DNA from: Pirellula sp.
GTDB lineage: Bacteria; Planctomycetota; Planctomycetia; Pirellulales; PNKZ01
DNA length: 64,000 nt
Assembly (NCBI GenBank): GCA_013822735.1
Contig: PNKZ01000003.1
Span: 62,001 to 126,000 of the forward strand
Direction: 5' to 3'
The first letter of the stretch is position 1, and each line of letters opens with the position of its first letter. The position numbers were made by a program, and so were the translations under genes. This document shows positions 34,768 to 43,637 of this stretch, piece by piece. The notes beneath the pieces were generated by a model. It worked only from the letters and a program-made list of their open reading frames with translations. It was not told the origin of the DNA and did no database searches.

Positions 34768-35901
34768 CTATGCCGAACCGGAGCCTAAAAGTTCATCCAC
34801 CCAACGTTCCAATTCGCCGCCGATTTGCGTCGCGCAGCGGCGATATGCTTCGATCGGTCCGCCGATCGGGTCGGCTACGTCGCCGCCGTTGCCGCAGAGC
34901 AACTTGACGCGCGGCGCCGCATCAGGCCATTCGGCGACGATCGCGTGGCGATGCGAGCGCGTCATCGTAATCAGGAGATCGGCGTTGCGCACCAGAGCGT
35001 CGGTGAGGGGTTGGCTTTCATGGCTCCGAAGATCCAATTCGTGCTCCATCATCACGGCATGCGCTTCGGTCGCCGCCCGGCTTCCCATCATCGCCGCAAT
35101 TCCCGCCGACATGACGAGAAAGCCGCGGTCTTCCAACTCGTCGAGCGTGCAGCCGAGCCGAGCCGCCAAGCATTTACGAAACAGCGCCTCGGCCATCGGA
35201 CTGCGGCAGGTGTTGCCGGTGCAGACGAACAGCACCATAGCGCTCGCGAGCCGCTTCAGCGTTTGTAACGAAACGACGCCGCTACGAACCACGTCGAATC
35301 CGGCGCCATTTAAATGAACGGCGCTCGATGGTTGGCCGAATCGGCTCGGTCCGTCGTCGATAATCAGTTGCACACCGTCGCCGTGCCGCTGAATGACTTC
35401 CGCGGCGGTAACCGCGTGCGTCGACTCTCCGCCCCCCGCGCCGACCATCACGATCGGCCCCGCCAGCAAGCGAAGCACGTCTTGAATAATGGGATGGGCA
35501 GGCACGCGCATCGCCAGTCGCCCTTCGCGGGAAACAGCCTGCTGCACCTTGGCGGGAAGCTGGCGCAACAGGCCGTCGGGATGATGATCGTCGACGATCA
35601 GCGTCACCGGGCCGGGCCAGCAGCGGCGGGCCAATCTGCGGCCCAGCACGCTCATGTTGGGGACATAATCGAGCGAATCGTCGGCGCTTTTCACGGCCAA
35701 AGTCAGCGGCATCTTCGCGTCGATGCCGGCCATCTGACGCAGCCGCAGGACGGCCTTCTCCTGCAAACCGCCGGCCGCCAGCACGTAAACCGTCTCGGTC
35801 GGAAACGCCACGATGCAGCCTTCGGCGAGCGCCTGAACCGCTAGGTGCACGACGTCGCGCGTGTCTTCAGTATTTCGCAGGTCGATGACGCGAGGAGGCA
35901 T
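34768..35901 (-). CDS. Fusion: degenerate YrdC/Sua5 domain + YwlE-like low-molecular-weight phosphatase
   Basis: A 377-residue fusion. Residues 10-210 are a YrdC/Sua5 (threonylcarbamoyl-AMP synthase) domain with FPTETVYVL and WPGPVTLIV. However, the KxR motif is replaced near AGIDAKMPLTLAV, and the SAN motif region reads VMVGAGGGEST. Residues about 220-375 are a low-molecular-weight phosphatase with P-loop VCTGNTCRSPMAEALF (Cys-x5-Arg) and a DPIGG acid loop. A threonine inside the P-loop (CTGNTCR) and the DPxGG form match the protein-arginine phosphatase YwlE; classical tyrosine phosphatases have Ile (CLGNICR) there. Arginine-phosphatase activity is therefore inferred, and tRNA t6A synthesis by the first domain is doubtful. 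Confidence 0.85.
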   Translation of the reverse strand: MPPRVIDLRNTEDTRDVVHLAVQALAEGCIVAFPTETVYVLAAGGLQEKAVLRLRQMAGIDAKMPLTLAVKSADDSLDYVPNMSVLGRRLARRCWPGPVTLIVDDHHPDGLLRQLPAKVQQAVSREGRLAMRVPAHPIIQDVLRLLAGPIVMVGAGGGESTHAVTAAEVIQRHGDGVQLIIDDGPSRFGQPSSAVHLNGAGFDVVRSGVVSLQTLKRLASAMVLFVCTGNTCRSPMAEALFRKCLAARLGCTLDELEDRGFLVMSAGIAAMMGSRAATEAHAVMMEHELDLRSHESQPLTDALVRNADLLITMTRSHRHAIVAEWPDAAPRVKLLCGNGGDVADPIGGPIEAYRRCATQIGGELERWVDELLGSGSA

Positions 35902-36212
35902 GCGGCTTCCGGCCGGGCCAAGTGTGAAATAAGAGCAAGCGACCGCGCTACGGCTAGCGACAGACGCACTCCGCGGCCGCCTCCCGAGTCCTAACTCTTA
36001 AGAAATTAGGCACTTAAGTATAGGAATCGATTCCCGCACCGGTCAAGGAGCGAACCCCGCGGAATGACGACGCCCGAATTGTTGAATTCGAGATCGAGGC
36101 GAACATCCGTGCGGCGACTTGCGCAAAATCGACTAGATTGAGCAATGCAGCTCGCACCTCGGATATCCCCGCCGCGCGGCAATTCGACACGACTCTTCTT
36201 GGTGGATTCTTC
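35902..36212. other. Divergent region upstream of the YrdC fusion and VWA genes
   Basis: 311 bases without a supported gene. An AT-richer patch (CTTAAGAAATTAGGCACTTA, about 35996-36016) is the likeliest promoter area. No strong repeat is seen. The 5' limit depends on the uncertain TTG start of the VWA gene. Confidence 0.35.
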
Positions 36213-39200
36213 TTGAACTCGGGCTGGATTTCTCTCGATTTCGATCGGCCGGCGTTCCTCGCGCTCGTGGCCGTCGTGCCGCTGTTCTGGCTTTGGGGAC
36301 GGGGCGGCCTTGCCGGACTCGGCCGGTGGCGCGCGGCGCTCGCCTTCGGGCTGCGAGCTCTCTTGTGGCTGTTGCTCGTCGCCGCTTGCGCTGAAATGCA
36401 GTGGGTGCGGACCGATGATCGGCTCACGGTGATCTACGTGCTCGATCGTTCGCTCAGCGTGCCCGAGCCGCAGCGCAAGGCGATGATCGAGTATGTGAAT
36501 CGTTCGATCGAGCAGCGCAAAGGGCAGGACGATTTGGTCGGAGTGATCGCGTTTGGCCGCGAGGCCCGCACCGAAGCGCCGCCGGCGAAGGTCGAGCTTC
36601 ACCTGCCGGCCGCCCTGGAAACTTCCGTCGATCCGCAATACACGAACCTCGCCGAGGCGCTCCGGCTCGCGCAGGCCTCGTTTCCGGAAGACTCGGCCCG
36701 ACGGATCGTCCTCGTGACCGACGGCAACTCGAACCTCGGCGACGTGTACGCCGAGGCGCGGCAAGCGGTCGAGCAAGGAATCGGCCTCGACGTGGTGCCT
36801 ATCAAGTATCAGGCGCGCGGCGAAGTGCTGGTGGAGAAAGTCTCGTTGCCTGCGATCGCGCGACGGGGGGAGCCGTTCGACGTGCAGGTGCTGTTGAACA
36901 ATGTCGGCCGTGGCGATGGTGCGGCGGCACCGGTCGGCGGCACGTTGGAATTGCTGCGCCGCCGGGGCGATCAAACAACGATGCTTAGTCGGCAGAAGGT
37001 GGAGCTTCCGGCCGGTAAGCGACCGTTTGCCGTGCGGCAGACGTTGGAAGACGCCGACTTCTACGTGTATGAAGCGGTGTTTACGCCCGACGATCCGCAG
37101 GCCGACACGCACGTGCTCAACAACAAGGCGCTGAACTTCACGCAGCTCGAAGGCTCCGGCCGAATTCTCTTCATTGAAAACTTTCAACATCGCGGTCGCC
37201 ACGATCGGCTGATCGAAGCGTTGCGGCGCGAAAAGCTCGAAGTGGTCGTGATGCCGAGCAGCCGGCTGTTTGAGTCGCCGGCGGAGTTGATTGCGTTCGA
37301 CACGGTGATCATCGCCGACGTGCCGCGCTCCGGCGGCGAGAACGCCGACGATGTCGTGACCTTTAGCGACGAGCAGGTCCGGATGCTCGCCTCGAACGTA
37401 CAAGACATGGGTTGCGGACTAGTGATGCTCGGCGGCCCGAATTCTTTCGGCGCCGGCGGGTGGGCGAATTCGGCCGTCGAAGCGGCGATGCCGGTCGACT
37501 TTCAGATCAAGAATGTCAACGTGGTACCGAGCGGTGCGTTGGCGCTGGTCATCGACAGTTCCGGCTCGATGAGCGGCCAAAAGCTCGATATGGCGCGGCA
37601 AGCGGCGGTCGCGGCCGTGCGCGTGCTTTCGAGCAAAGACTTTCTGGGCGTCTGTACGTTCGACTCGATCTCGCACTGGGTCGTGCCGATGCACCAGGTG
37701 CAATCGATTCGTGCGGTTGTCGACAAGTTGGGCCGAATTACTTCCGGCGGCGGCACGAATATGCAGCCCGCGATGGACGAGGCTTATGAATCGCTGCAAA
37801 AGACAAAAGCTTCGGTGAAGCATCTGATCGCACTCACCGACGGCATGACCGAAGGCTCCGGCTACGAAAAGCAGGCAGCCGAGATGAAGCGGCAAGGAAT
37901 CACGACGACGACCGTGGCCATTGGCGACGGCGCGGCGGATAAACTGCTCGACGATATCGCGCGGGCGGGGGGCGGGAAGTTTTACATGGTGAAAAACCCG
38001 CGGGCCATTCCGAAGATCTTCATGATGGAAGCGCTCCGGATCGCCCGGCCGCTCCTGTTTGAAAAGCCGGAAGGATTTGCCGTGCGACGCGAATCGGCGA
38101 GCCATGAAATTCTGCGCGGTATCGACGGCGAACTCCCCTCGCTTACCGGCTTCGTGTTGACGCAGCGTAAGACGAGCCCGCTGGTGACGCAACTCATCAC
38201 CAACCCGACGTTTGCCGCAGAAGGAACCGGCACCATTGCGGCGGCGTGGACTTACGGGCTCGGCCGGACCGCGGTGTGGACGACCGACGCCGGAGGCGCT
38301 TGGGCGCAGCAATGGAACGCTTGGCCGCAATTCGATCGGCTGCTGACGAGCCTCATCCGCTGGACGATGCGACCGCCGGTGACGAGCGGTCGATTCACGG
38401 TGCATGCCGACGTGCAAGACGGCCAAGGGCGCATGGTGGTTACGGCCGTGGACGAAGCCGGGGAGTATGTGAACTTGCTCGATCCGCAAGGAACGGTCGT
38501 CGGGCCGGACCTCGTTGCGCGACCGATTCAGCTCGAGCAAACCGCGCCAGGGCGCTATGCCGCATTATTCGATACCGAGAAGGTCGGCAGTTACTTCCTC
38601 GTCGTACGGCCGGGGCCCGGACAGCCGACGCTTCGGGCCGGCGTGAACGTATCGTACTCGCCGGAGTTGCGCGATCGCGAACCGAACTTGGCGATGCTCG
38701 ACGGGCTGGCCGCGCTCAAGGCGCGCGGCGGCGGTGCGGGAATCGTCGCTCCTGCTCTAGCAACGGCACCGCCGAACTCCGGCGTCGCGGGCATCGATTT
38801 CTTTCGCCACGACTTGCCGCCTGCCACCGGCCGGCGCGATCTGTGGCCGGAGCTCGTGTTGGTGGCGGTGATCATATTCGTGTTCGACGTCTTCTTACGC
38901 CGCGTGGCGTTCGACATGCGGATGCTGCTCGTACCGCTGACGGCTTTGCAAACGTGGTGGGCGCGGCAACGCGGAATGGTGCCCGCGGTCGAAACGATGC
39001 AGCGGTTGAAAAGTCGGAAACAGGAAGTGGTGCAGCAGGTCGAGCAACGACGAGCGACGGTTGCCGCACGCCCTGCACCGGCAAAACCAAACGCGGTAAA
39101 CGCCGCCGAAGCGGCTCCTGTCGTGGAAGTCGCCGTGAAACCGCGAGCGGTAGAGCCGGCATTGCCGATCGCTCCGCCAGCAACGCCGCCGGCCGTGCCT

Positions 39201-39320
39201 GACGAAGCCGGCTATACTTCTCGGCTCTTGGCGGCCAAGCGCAAGATGTGGCAAGACCGCCAAACCGGCGCGCCGACGGACCCTTCAACACCTGAGACTC
39301 CACCGAAAGACCGAGCATGA
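36213..39320 (+). CDS. Membrane protein with two VWA domains and a GATase1-like domain
   Basis: About 1035 residues. Two N-terminal membrane helices (FLALVAVVPLFWLWG and ALLWLLLVAACAEMQ) precede a first VWA domain with MIDAS DRSLS. The middle is a class I glutamine-amidotransferase-like fold (ILFIENFQHRGRH ... GLVMLGGPNSFGAGGW). A second VWA has DSSGSMSG, and a final helix (LVLVAVIIFVFDVFL) leads to a charged coiled-coil and Pro/Ala tail. Such proteins act with MoxR ATPases as metal-dependent chaperone-like complexes in the membrane. No ATG is usable; TTG at 36213 fits homologues, and TTG at 36138 is the alternative. The stop overlaps the MoxR start (ATGA). Confidence 0.85.
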   Translation: MNSGWISLDFDRPAFLALVAVVPLFWLWGRGGLAGLGRWRAALAFGLRALLWLLLVAACAEMQWVRTDDRLTVIYVLDRSLSVPEPQRKAMIEYVNRSIEQRKGQDDLVGVIAFGREARTEAPPAKVELHLPAALETSVDPQYTNLAEALRLAQASFPEDSARRIVLVTDGNSNLGDVYAEARQAVEQGIGLDVVPIKYQARGEVLVEKVSLPAIARRGEPFDVQVLLNNVGRGDGAAAPVGGTLELLRRRGDQTTMLSRQKVELPAGKRPFAVRQTLEDADFYVYEAVFTPDDPQADTHVLNNKALNFTQLEGSGRILFIENFQHRGRHDRLIEALRREKLEVVVMPSSRLFESPAELIAFDTVIIADVPRSGGENADDVVTFSDEQVRMLASNVQDMGCGLVMLGGPNSFGAGGWANSAVEAAMPVDFQIKNVNVVPSGALALVIDSSGSMSGQKLDMARQAAVAAVRVLSSKDFLGVCTFDSISHWVVPMHQVQSIRAVVDKLGRITSGGGTNMQPAMDEAYESLQKTKASVKHLIALTDGMTEGSGYEKQAAEMKRQGITTTTVAIGDGAADKLLDDIARAGGGKFYMVKNPRAIPKIFMMEALRIARPLLFEKPEGFAVRRESASHEILRGIDGELPSLTGFVLTQRKTSPLVTQLITNPTFAAEGTGTIAAAWTYGLGRTAVWTTDAGGAWAQQWNAWPQFDRLLTSLIRWTMRPPVTSGRFTVHADVQDGQGRMVVTAVDEAGEYVNLLDPQGTVVGPDLVARPIQLEQTAPGRYAALFDTEKVGSYFLVVRPGPGQPTLRAGVNVSYSPELRDREPNLAMLDGLAALKARGGGAGIVAPALATAPPNSGVAGIDFFRHDLPPATGRRDLWPELVLVAVIIFVFDVFLRRVAFDMRMLLVPLTALQTWWARQRGMVPAVETMQRLKSRKQEVVQQVEQRRATVAARPAPAKPNAVNAAEAAPVVEVAVKPRAVEPALPIAPPATPPAVPDEAGYTSRLLAAKRKMWQDRQTGAPTDPSTPETPPKDRA

Positions 39321-40321
39321 CGACGACGGCTGATGCATTACAGGATGCCGCCCGCAGTTTCTTGCGCGACTACCACGCTCTACGCGAACAGGTGCGGCGC
39401 ATTATCGTCGGCCAAGACCAAGTGCTCGACGGCGTCCTCACCTGTTTGTTCGTCGGCGGACATTGCTTGCTTGAAGGCGTGCCCGGCCTCGGCAAGACGC
39501 TGCTCGTGCGTACGCTCGCGCAAGCGATGACGCTCGACTTCTCACGCATTCAATTCACGCCCGACCTGATGCCGGCCGATATCCTCGGCACGAGCATGAT
39601 CGCCGAAACGGCCGACGGACGGCGGGTCTTCGAGTTTCGCCGCGGTCCGATCTTCACGCAGGTGCTCCTGGCCGACGAAATCAATCGGGCCACGCCGAAG
39701 ACGCAATCGGCGCTGTTGGAAACCATGCAAGAGGCTTCGGTAACCATCGGCGGCACGACGCACCGTTTGCAGGCGCCCTTCTTCGTGTTGGCGACGCAGA
39801 ATCCGATTGAACAAGAGGGAACCTACCCGCTACCGGAAGCGCAGCTCGATCGTTTCTTCTTTAAGGTGTTGGCGGATTACCCGACGCGCGAAGAGTTGCA
39901 TACGGTGCTCGATCGCACGACGCGCGGCGTGCACGACGAGCCCGTTGCGGTGCTGGCCGGCCCTCGGATTCTGGAGATGCAGCGACTCGTGCGCGATGTG
40001 ATTATCGCTCCCCACGTGCAGGACTTTGCCGTGCGACTGGTGCTGGCCACGCAGCCTCAGGGAGCAACCGCCGGAGAAGCGGCGACGCGTTGGCTGCGCT
40101 ATGGGGCCGGGCCTCGAGGAGCCCAGGCCTTGGTGTTGGCCGCGAAGGTGAAGGCGCTTCTGAATGAGCGGCTGAACGTCAGCTTCGACGATCTCCGCTC
40201 GGTGGCGCTGCCCGCCCTGCGGCATCGCGTGCTGCTCAACTTCGAAGCACAGGCGGAAGGCGTCGATACCGATCGCGTCTTGCGGGAACTGCTGGAGAAA
40301 GTTCCGCAAACGGTGAAGTAG
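39317..40321 (+). CDS. MoxR family AAA+ ATPase
   Basis: A 334-residue MoxR ATPase. Walker A is GVPGLGKT, and the Walker B/sensor area is LADEINRATPKTQSALLETM. Sensor 1 reads FVLATQNPIEQEGTYPLPEA, and the C-terminal lid domain ends LNFEAQAEGV. MoxR proteins remodel or activate partner complexes through VWA-domain proteins, and the VWA gene here overlaps it by four bases, a strong operon sign. A role in metal insertion or stress tolerance is typical for the family; the particular client is unknown. Confidence 0.94.
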   Translation: MTTTADALQDAARSFLRDYHALREQVRRIIVGQDQVLDGVLTCLFVGGHCLLEGVPGLGKTLLVRTLAQAMTLDFSRIQFTPDLMPADILGTSMIAETADGRRVFEFRRGPIFTQVLLADEINRATPKTQSALLETMQEASVTIGGTTHRLQAPFFVLATQNPIEQEGTYPLPEAQLDRFFFKVLADYPTREELHTVLDRTTRGVHDEPVAVLAGPRILEMQRLVRDVIIAPHVQDFAVRLVLATQPQGATAGEAATRWLRYGAGPRGAQALVLAAKVKALLNERLNVSFDDLRSVALPALRHRVLLNFEAQAEGVDTDRVLRELLEKVPQTVK

Positions 40322-40336
40322 CGGCGGCCCCCGGAC

Positions 40337-40981
40337 TTAGTCGGCGGCTTGATCGTCATCCGGACCGCGCAGGTAATCGCTTTCCAGAATCCGCGCGTTT
40401 TGGTTGCACGTCTTGCGGCGTTCGATCGAGTGCCACGACGTCACGCCCTTGAGCTCCGGCATCACTTCGACGAGTTGGTGCGCCAAAGTTTCGGCGAGGC
40501 GGTGAACCGTTGGTTGGTTCGAACGTTCGATGATCGCCTGAACCGTTTTCATCAACCGCACCATGCGGGCCCGTTGCAACACCGGCGGCGAAAGGGCTTC
40601 GTCGGGTTCGACCAACAGATCGGCCACCGGCACGTCGAGCACGTGCTGCCAGTCGTAGAGTTGCGACAGGGTCAAGTCGACCGTCGGCTGCTCCATCGTC
40701 CGAGCTTGCTCGGCCGTGCATTCCATCAATTGTGCCGCGCGACGGATCGAAATCCCTTGCTCGCGCCGCACTTCTTGAATGCGATGCAATTCCTTGAGTG
40801 GAGCGCGGGTGCGCGGCGCCTCGGCGTCTTCGCAGGACTCTGCGTCTAATTCGATGCGGCGTGCCGCGAACGCCTGTTGAGCGTCGGGCAATCGCGGATC
40901 GGCGACGGCACGCGACGGAGCAACGGGCGGAAGTGGGACCGTCGGGGAGACGGCGGGCAAATCGAAATCGATAATGCTCAT
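40337..40981 (-). CDS. HTH-domain protein (Xre-like), function unknown
   Basis: A 214-residue protein. Residues 1-75 are a Pro/Ala-rich region, and residues about 80-140 form a helix-turn-helix of the Cro/C1 type (IQEVRREQGISIRRAAQLMECTAEQARTMEQP). The following helices contain LYDWQHVLDVPVADLLV, as in Xre-family repressors. The C-terminal ~70 residues are helical (LMKTVQAIIERSNQPTVHRL). It is probably a DNA-binding regulator, but its targets are unknown. The ATG at 40981 is preferred over an upstream in-frame start at 41008, which would add nine residues. It converges with moxR only 15 bp away. Confidence 0.7.
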   Translation of the reverse strand: MSIIDFDLPAVSPTVPLPPVAPSRAVADPRLPDAQQAFAARRIELDAESCEDAEAPRTRAPLKELHRIQEVRREQGISIRRAAQLMECTAEQARTMEQPTVDLTLSQLYDWQHVLDVPVADLLVEPDEALSPPVLQRARMVRLMKTVQAIIERSNQPTVHRLAETLAHQLVEVMPELKGVTSWHSIERRKTCNQNARILESDYLRGPDDDQAAD

Positions 40982-41345
40982 GAAGGGGTAGCGATGGTTC
41001 CGCTGCAACGACAGACGATGGAAAGCTTACGTAGTGCGCAACGATCCTGACGAGTCGGGACGCTAACGCGCAAACGTTGATGCATTACGCAAACAACACC
41101 GTGCGATCGATCAGTAGGAACTTCTTGGAGAACGACGCTTGCCCTTCGTCGTTCGGCCGTCGGCGGACTGATCCGTGGATTTGTGTTCTACGCGAGAAAG
41201 CCTTCGCGAGTTCAAAATCCGAGTAGGAAATCGGCGAACTCCGAAGGTCCGCCAACCCCTGGGTGAATAATAGCGCTTTCGAGGGACCGCGGCAATATGT
41301 CGGCCGCGAATTCTTGCGCGTCGCCGGTTTCCCGCCGACTGTCCG
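40982..41345. other. Noncoding region upstream of the HTH gene
   Basis: 364 bases between the HTH gene start and the 3' end of the minus-strand glycosyltransferase gene. No gene is supported. A TTACGTAGTGCGCA stretch near 41027 resembles the GTGCGC words of the 11.5-kb repeat block but has no inverted partner. Confidence 0.35.
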
Positions 41346-42101
41346 CTACTCGCCCCAGGCGAAGGCCCGCAATCGCGACATCAGGTGCTTGGGGCTCCGT
41401 GGTCGGGCGGCGTGCGCGTCGGTCACAGAGTATGTGGACACTGCGACATCTCGTCGCGGTGCCGTGCCCCCGGCTGCCGATTGCTCGCTGTACCGGCGCT
41501 CTAGGAGGTTGACCAGCGCGGCGGGAGCGCGACGTTGACGTCGGGGCCGCAGCGTCACACTCGGAAGGAGATAACCTCGCGACTTGAGATAGCCGAACAG
41601 ATTGTCGTGTCCGCCCGATTGCCGCCAGCCGACCAGCAACCGACGCGGCACCAGGAGCACATCCGGAAACGGTTGCGGCGCAGGCTTACCCGCGAGCGCC
41701 GGAGCGCGAGGAATCGAACCGAGCGGAGCGCCCGATTGCCAATATCCCGCCACCGCGACATCGGCCGCCAGCGACGACCAGAGCTTGTGCAGCTCATGTG
41801 GATCAAGATCGCCGGCATCGCGGCACGCCAACAGCGTCTCGCCGCGGGCATAGCGCATGGCACTTCGCAGCGACTCCTCGGCCCCCAGCGTTGCGGGGTG
41901 CACGAGCAAAAGAACCTGCGGAAAGTTCAACGACAGTTCTTGTGCGACTTCGACGGTTGCGTCGGTCGAGCCGTCGTCGACGAGGATAATCTCGGTATCA
42001 CCCGCCAACTCCGGCATGACTTCCAGGAGCTCTTCCGTCAGACGAGCGACGACCGATTGCGAGTTGTAAAGCGGTACGACTACGGAGAGGGACGGTGTCA
42101 A
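41346..42101 (-). CDS. Glycosyltransferase family 2
   Basis: About 251 residues. It has a GT-A fold with the nucleotide-binding strand LSVVVPLYN and the DDGSTDATVEVA motif, whose aspartates bind the NDP-sugar metal. The middle reads MRYARGETLLACRDAGDLDP, and the acceptor half is short and Arg-rich with no membrane helices. It should transfer a sugar to an unknown acceptor. The frame continues to an ATG at 42248, but the added residues are Arg/Pro-rich. The TTG at 42101 follows an AAGGA site (about 42107-42113) and begins exactly at the GT2 fold, so it is preferred with moderate certainty. Confidence 0.75.
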   Translation of the reverse strand: MTPSLSVVVPLYNSQSVVARLTEELLEVMPELAGDTEIILVDDGSTDATVEVAQELSLNFPQVLLLVHPATLGAEESLRSAMRYARGETLLACRDAGDLDPHELHKLWSSLAADVAVAGYWQSGAPLGSIPRAPALAGKPAPQPFPDVLLVPRRLLVGWRQSGGHDNLFGYLKSRGYLLPSVTLRPRRQRRAPAALVNLLERRYSEQSAAGGTAPRRDVAVSTYSVTDAHAARPRSPKHLMSRLRAFAWGE

Positions 42102-42496
42102 AACCGAGTTCCTTCGACTGGGGCGGCCTTGCCGGTGGGTTCCTACGCGCGGGGTCGGAGCACGATTCGAGCGAGATTCGACCACCCATGGCATCGGCAG
42201 CCGACGGCGCGCAACTCTAGTCGCCTCAAGGACAAACAGGCTTCGCACGACCTTAACGGTCGCTCATTGTGTAATGGACCGAACATGTAGCCGTCTGACG
42301 ACGTCTAGATCGGTTGTAGGCCCCCGGCAATCGGCGGCATCGTGCTCGTGCAACTCGAGAGATGCCGGCGACCCTGGCGACCCGAAGGGGTAGAAGTATT
42401 CTGAGGGCGCGTCGGAACGCGGAGACTGGCTTCGCGGCTAAATGGTCGCCACTCGCCACCCACAACTCATCACTGATCACCTGCCACTTATCCGCC
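42102..42496. other. Divergent region GT2 / hisI, with a quasi-repetitive stretch
   Basis: 395 bases without a supported gene, assuming the TTG start of the glycosyltransferase and the GTG start of hisI. The last 50 bases (about 42446-42494) consist of recurring CAC/CCAC words (for example CGCCACTCGCCACCCAC). They abut the hisI start and are read by an open frame that is not HisI-like. Confidence 0.45.
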
Positions 42497-42898
42497 GTGT
42501 CAAAAGCCCCCGCCGCTATTCCTGATTTCTCCGCCTCGGCCGATGGCCTACTTCCGGCCATTGCGCAAGATGCCGAAACCGGCGTCGTGCTGATGCTCGC
42601 CTATATGAACGCCGAAAGTTTCGCGGAAACGCTGGCGACCGGTCGGGCCGTGTATTACAGTCGCAGCCGCCGTCGGCTGTGGCGCAAGGGGGAAGAAAGC
42701 GGCAACTACCAAGAGGTGCAAGAAATCCTCGTCGATTGCGACGGCGATACCCTGCTGCTCAAGGTTCGCCAACAAGGCGGAGCAGCTTGCCACACCGGCC
42801 GGGTCAGTTGCTTCTTTCACCAAGTGACTCCCGACGGAGTTCGCATCACCGCCGAGCCGATCTTCGACCCCGCCGAGCGCTACGGCAAGCACGACTAA
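42497..42898 (+). CDS. hisI: Phosphoribosyl-AMP cyclohydrolase
   Basis: A 133-residue enzyme of histidine biosynthesis that opens the purine ring of phosphoribosyl-AMP. Conserved parts are [38 protein letters not shown] and the metal-binding [11 protein letters not shown] with [11 protein letters not shown], whose cysteines bind zinc. The monofunctional form has no HisE domain. The GTG at 42497 gives [11 protein letters not shown] and a normal length. The frame is open upstream to 42362, but that part is encoded by the CAC-word repeat. Other his genes are not in the window. Confidence 0.94.
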   Translation: MSKAPAAIPDFSASADGLLPAIAQDAETGVVLMLAYMNAESFAETLATGRAVYYSRSRRRLWRKGEESGNYQEVQEILVDCDGDTLLLKVRQQGGAACHTGRVSCFFHQVTPDGVRITAEPIFDPAERYGKHD

Positions 42899-42923
42899 CG
42901 TCCGACACCAGGAATCACACGCC

Positions 42924-43592
42924 ATGCCATTTCGTTTTGCTCTCGCCGCACTACTCCTCGCCTGCGGCCTCTCCGCCGCTCCGCAATATGCGGCCGCCGC
43001 CGAGCTTCAGCTTCTCTTCGAAGAGGGCTTCGAAAACGGCGCCGACCATTGGAAGCCGACCGACGCGGCCGCTTGGAAGATCATCGACTCCGGCAAGAGC
43101 GGCAAGGCCTACAGCCTATTCCAGCAGAGCAAATACAAGCCGCCGCATCGCAGCCCGTTCAACATCGCGCTGCTCGACGACGTCGAAGTGACCGAGTTCC
43201 GCATCGAGGCCGACGTCCTTTCGACGGCCCGCGAGTACGGACATCGCTCGATGGTGATGGTGTTCGGCTATCAAGATCCGGCGCACTTCTACTACGTGCA
43301 CTTCGGCAAGCAGATGGACGACCACGCGAACCAGATCTTCATCGTCAATGACGCCCCGCGCATCAAGATTTCCAAGACGACGACCGAAGGTACGCCGTGG
43401 AACGACGAGTGGCATCATGTGAAGATCGAGCGCAATCCCGGCACCGGCGACATTAAGATCTTCTTCGACGACATGGAAAAGCCGACGATGACGGCCGTCG
43501 ATAAGACGTTTACTTGGGGCAAGGTCGGCCTCGGCTCGTTTGACGACGTCGGCAACTGGGACAATGTCAAGCTGTGGGGCGCAAAGAAGTAA
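42924..43592 (+). CDS. Secreted concanavalin-like (DUF1080/LamG-type) protein
   Basis: A 222-residue protein with a signal peptide (FALAALLLACGLSAAPQYAAA). The mature part is a beta-jelly-roll of the 3-keto-disaccharide hydrolase (DUF1080)/LamG kind: LFEEGFENGADHW, HRSMVMVFGYQDPAHFYYVHFG, EWHHVKIERNPGTGDIKIFF and FTWGKVGLGSFDD. Related planctomycete proteins act on or bind carbohydrate outside the cell. Whether this one is an enzyme or only a binding domain is not decidable from the motifs. It follows hisI by 25 bp but is functionally unrelated. Confidence 0.75.
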   Translation: MPFRFALAALLLACGLSAAPQYAAAAELQLLFEEGFENGADHWKPTDAAAWKIIDSGKSGKAYSLFQQSKYKPPHRSPFNIALLDDVEVTEFRIEADVLSTAREYGHRSMVMVFGYQDPAHFYYVHFGKQMDDHANQIFIVNDAPRIKISKTTTEGTPWNDEWHHVKIERNPGTGDIKIFFDDMEKPTMTAVDKTFTWGKVGLGSFDDVGNWDNVKLWGAKK

Positions 43593-43609
43593 CGCACCAC
43601 CCCATAAAG

Positions 43610-43628
43610 CCGCGACCGGTGGTCGCGG
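43610..43628. terminator. Hairpin after the secreted jelly-roll gene
   Basis: CCGCGACC-GGT-GGTCGCGG forms a perfect 8-bp stem with a 3-base loop between the stop at 43592 and the cdd start. No T-run follows, so termination is inferred. Confidence 0.45.
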
Positions 43629-43637
43629 TCCGGGCGC

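Noticed and set aside
36006-37403. 465-residue minus-strand frame
   Set aside because: Antisense to the VWA gene, which has MIDAS motifs and a downstream MoxR partner.
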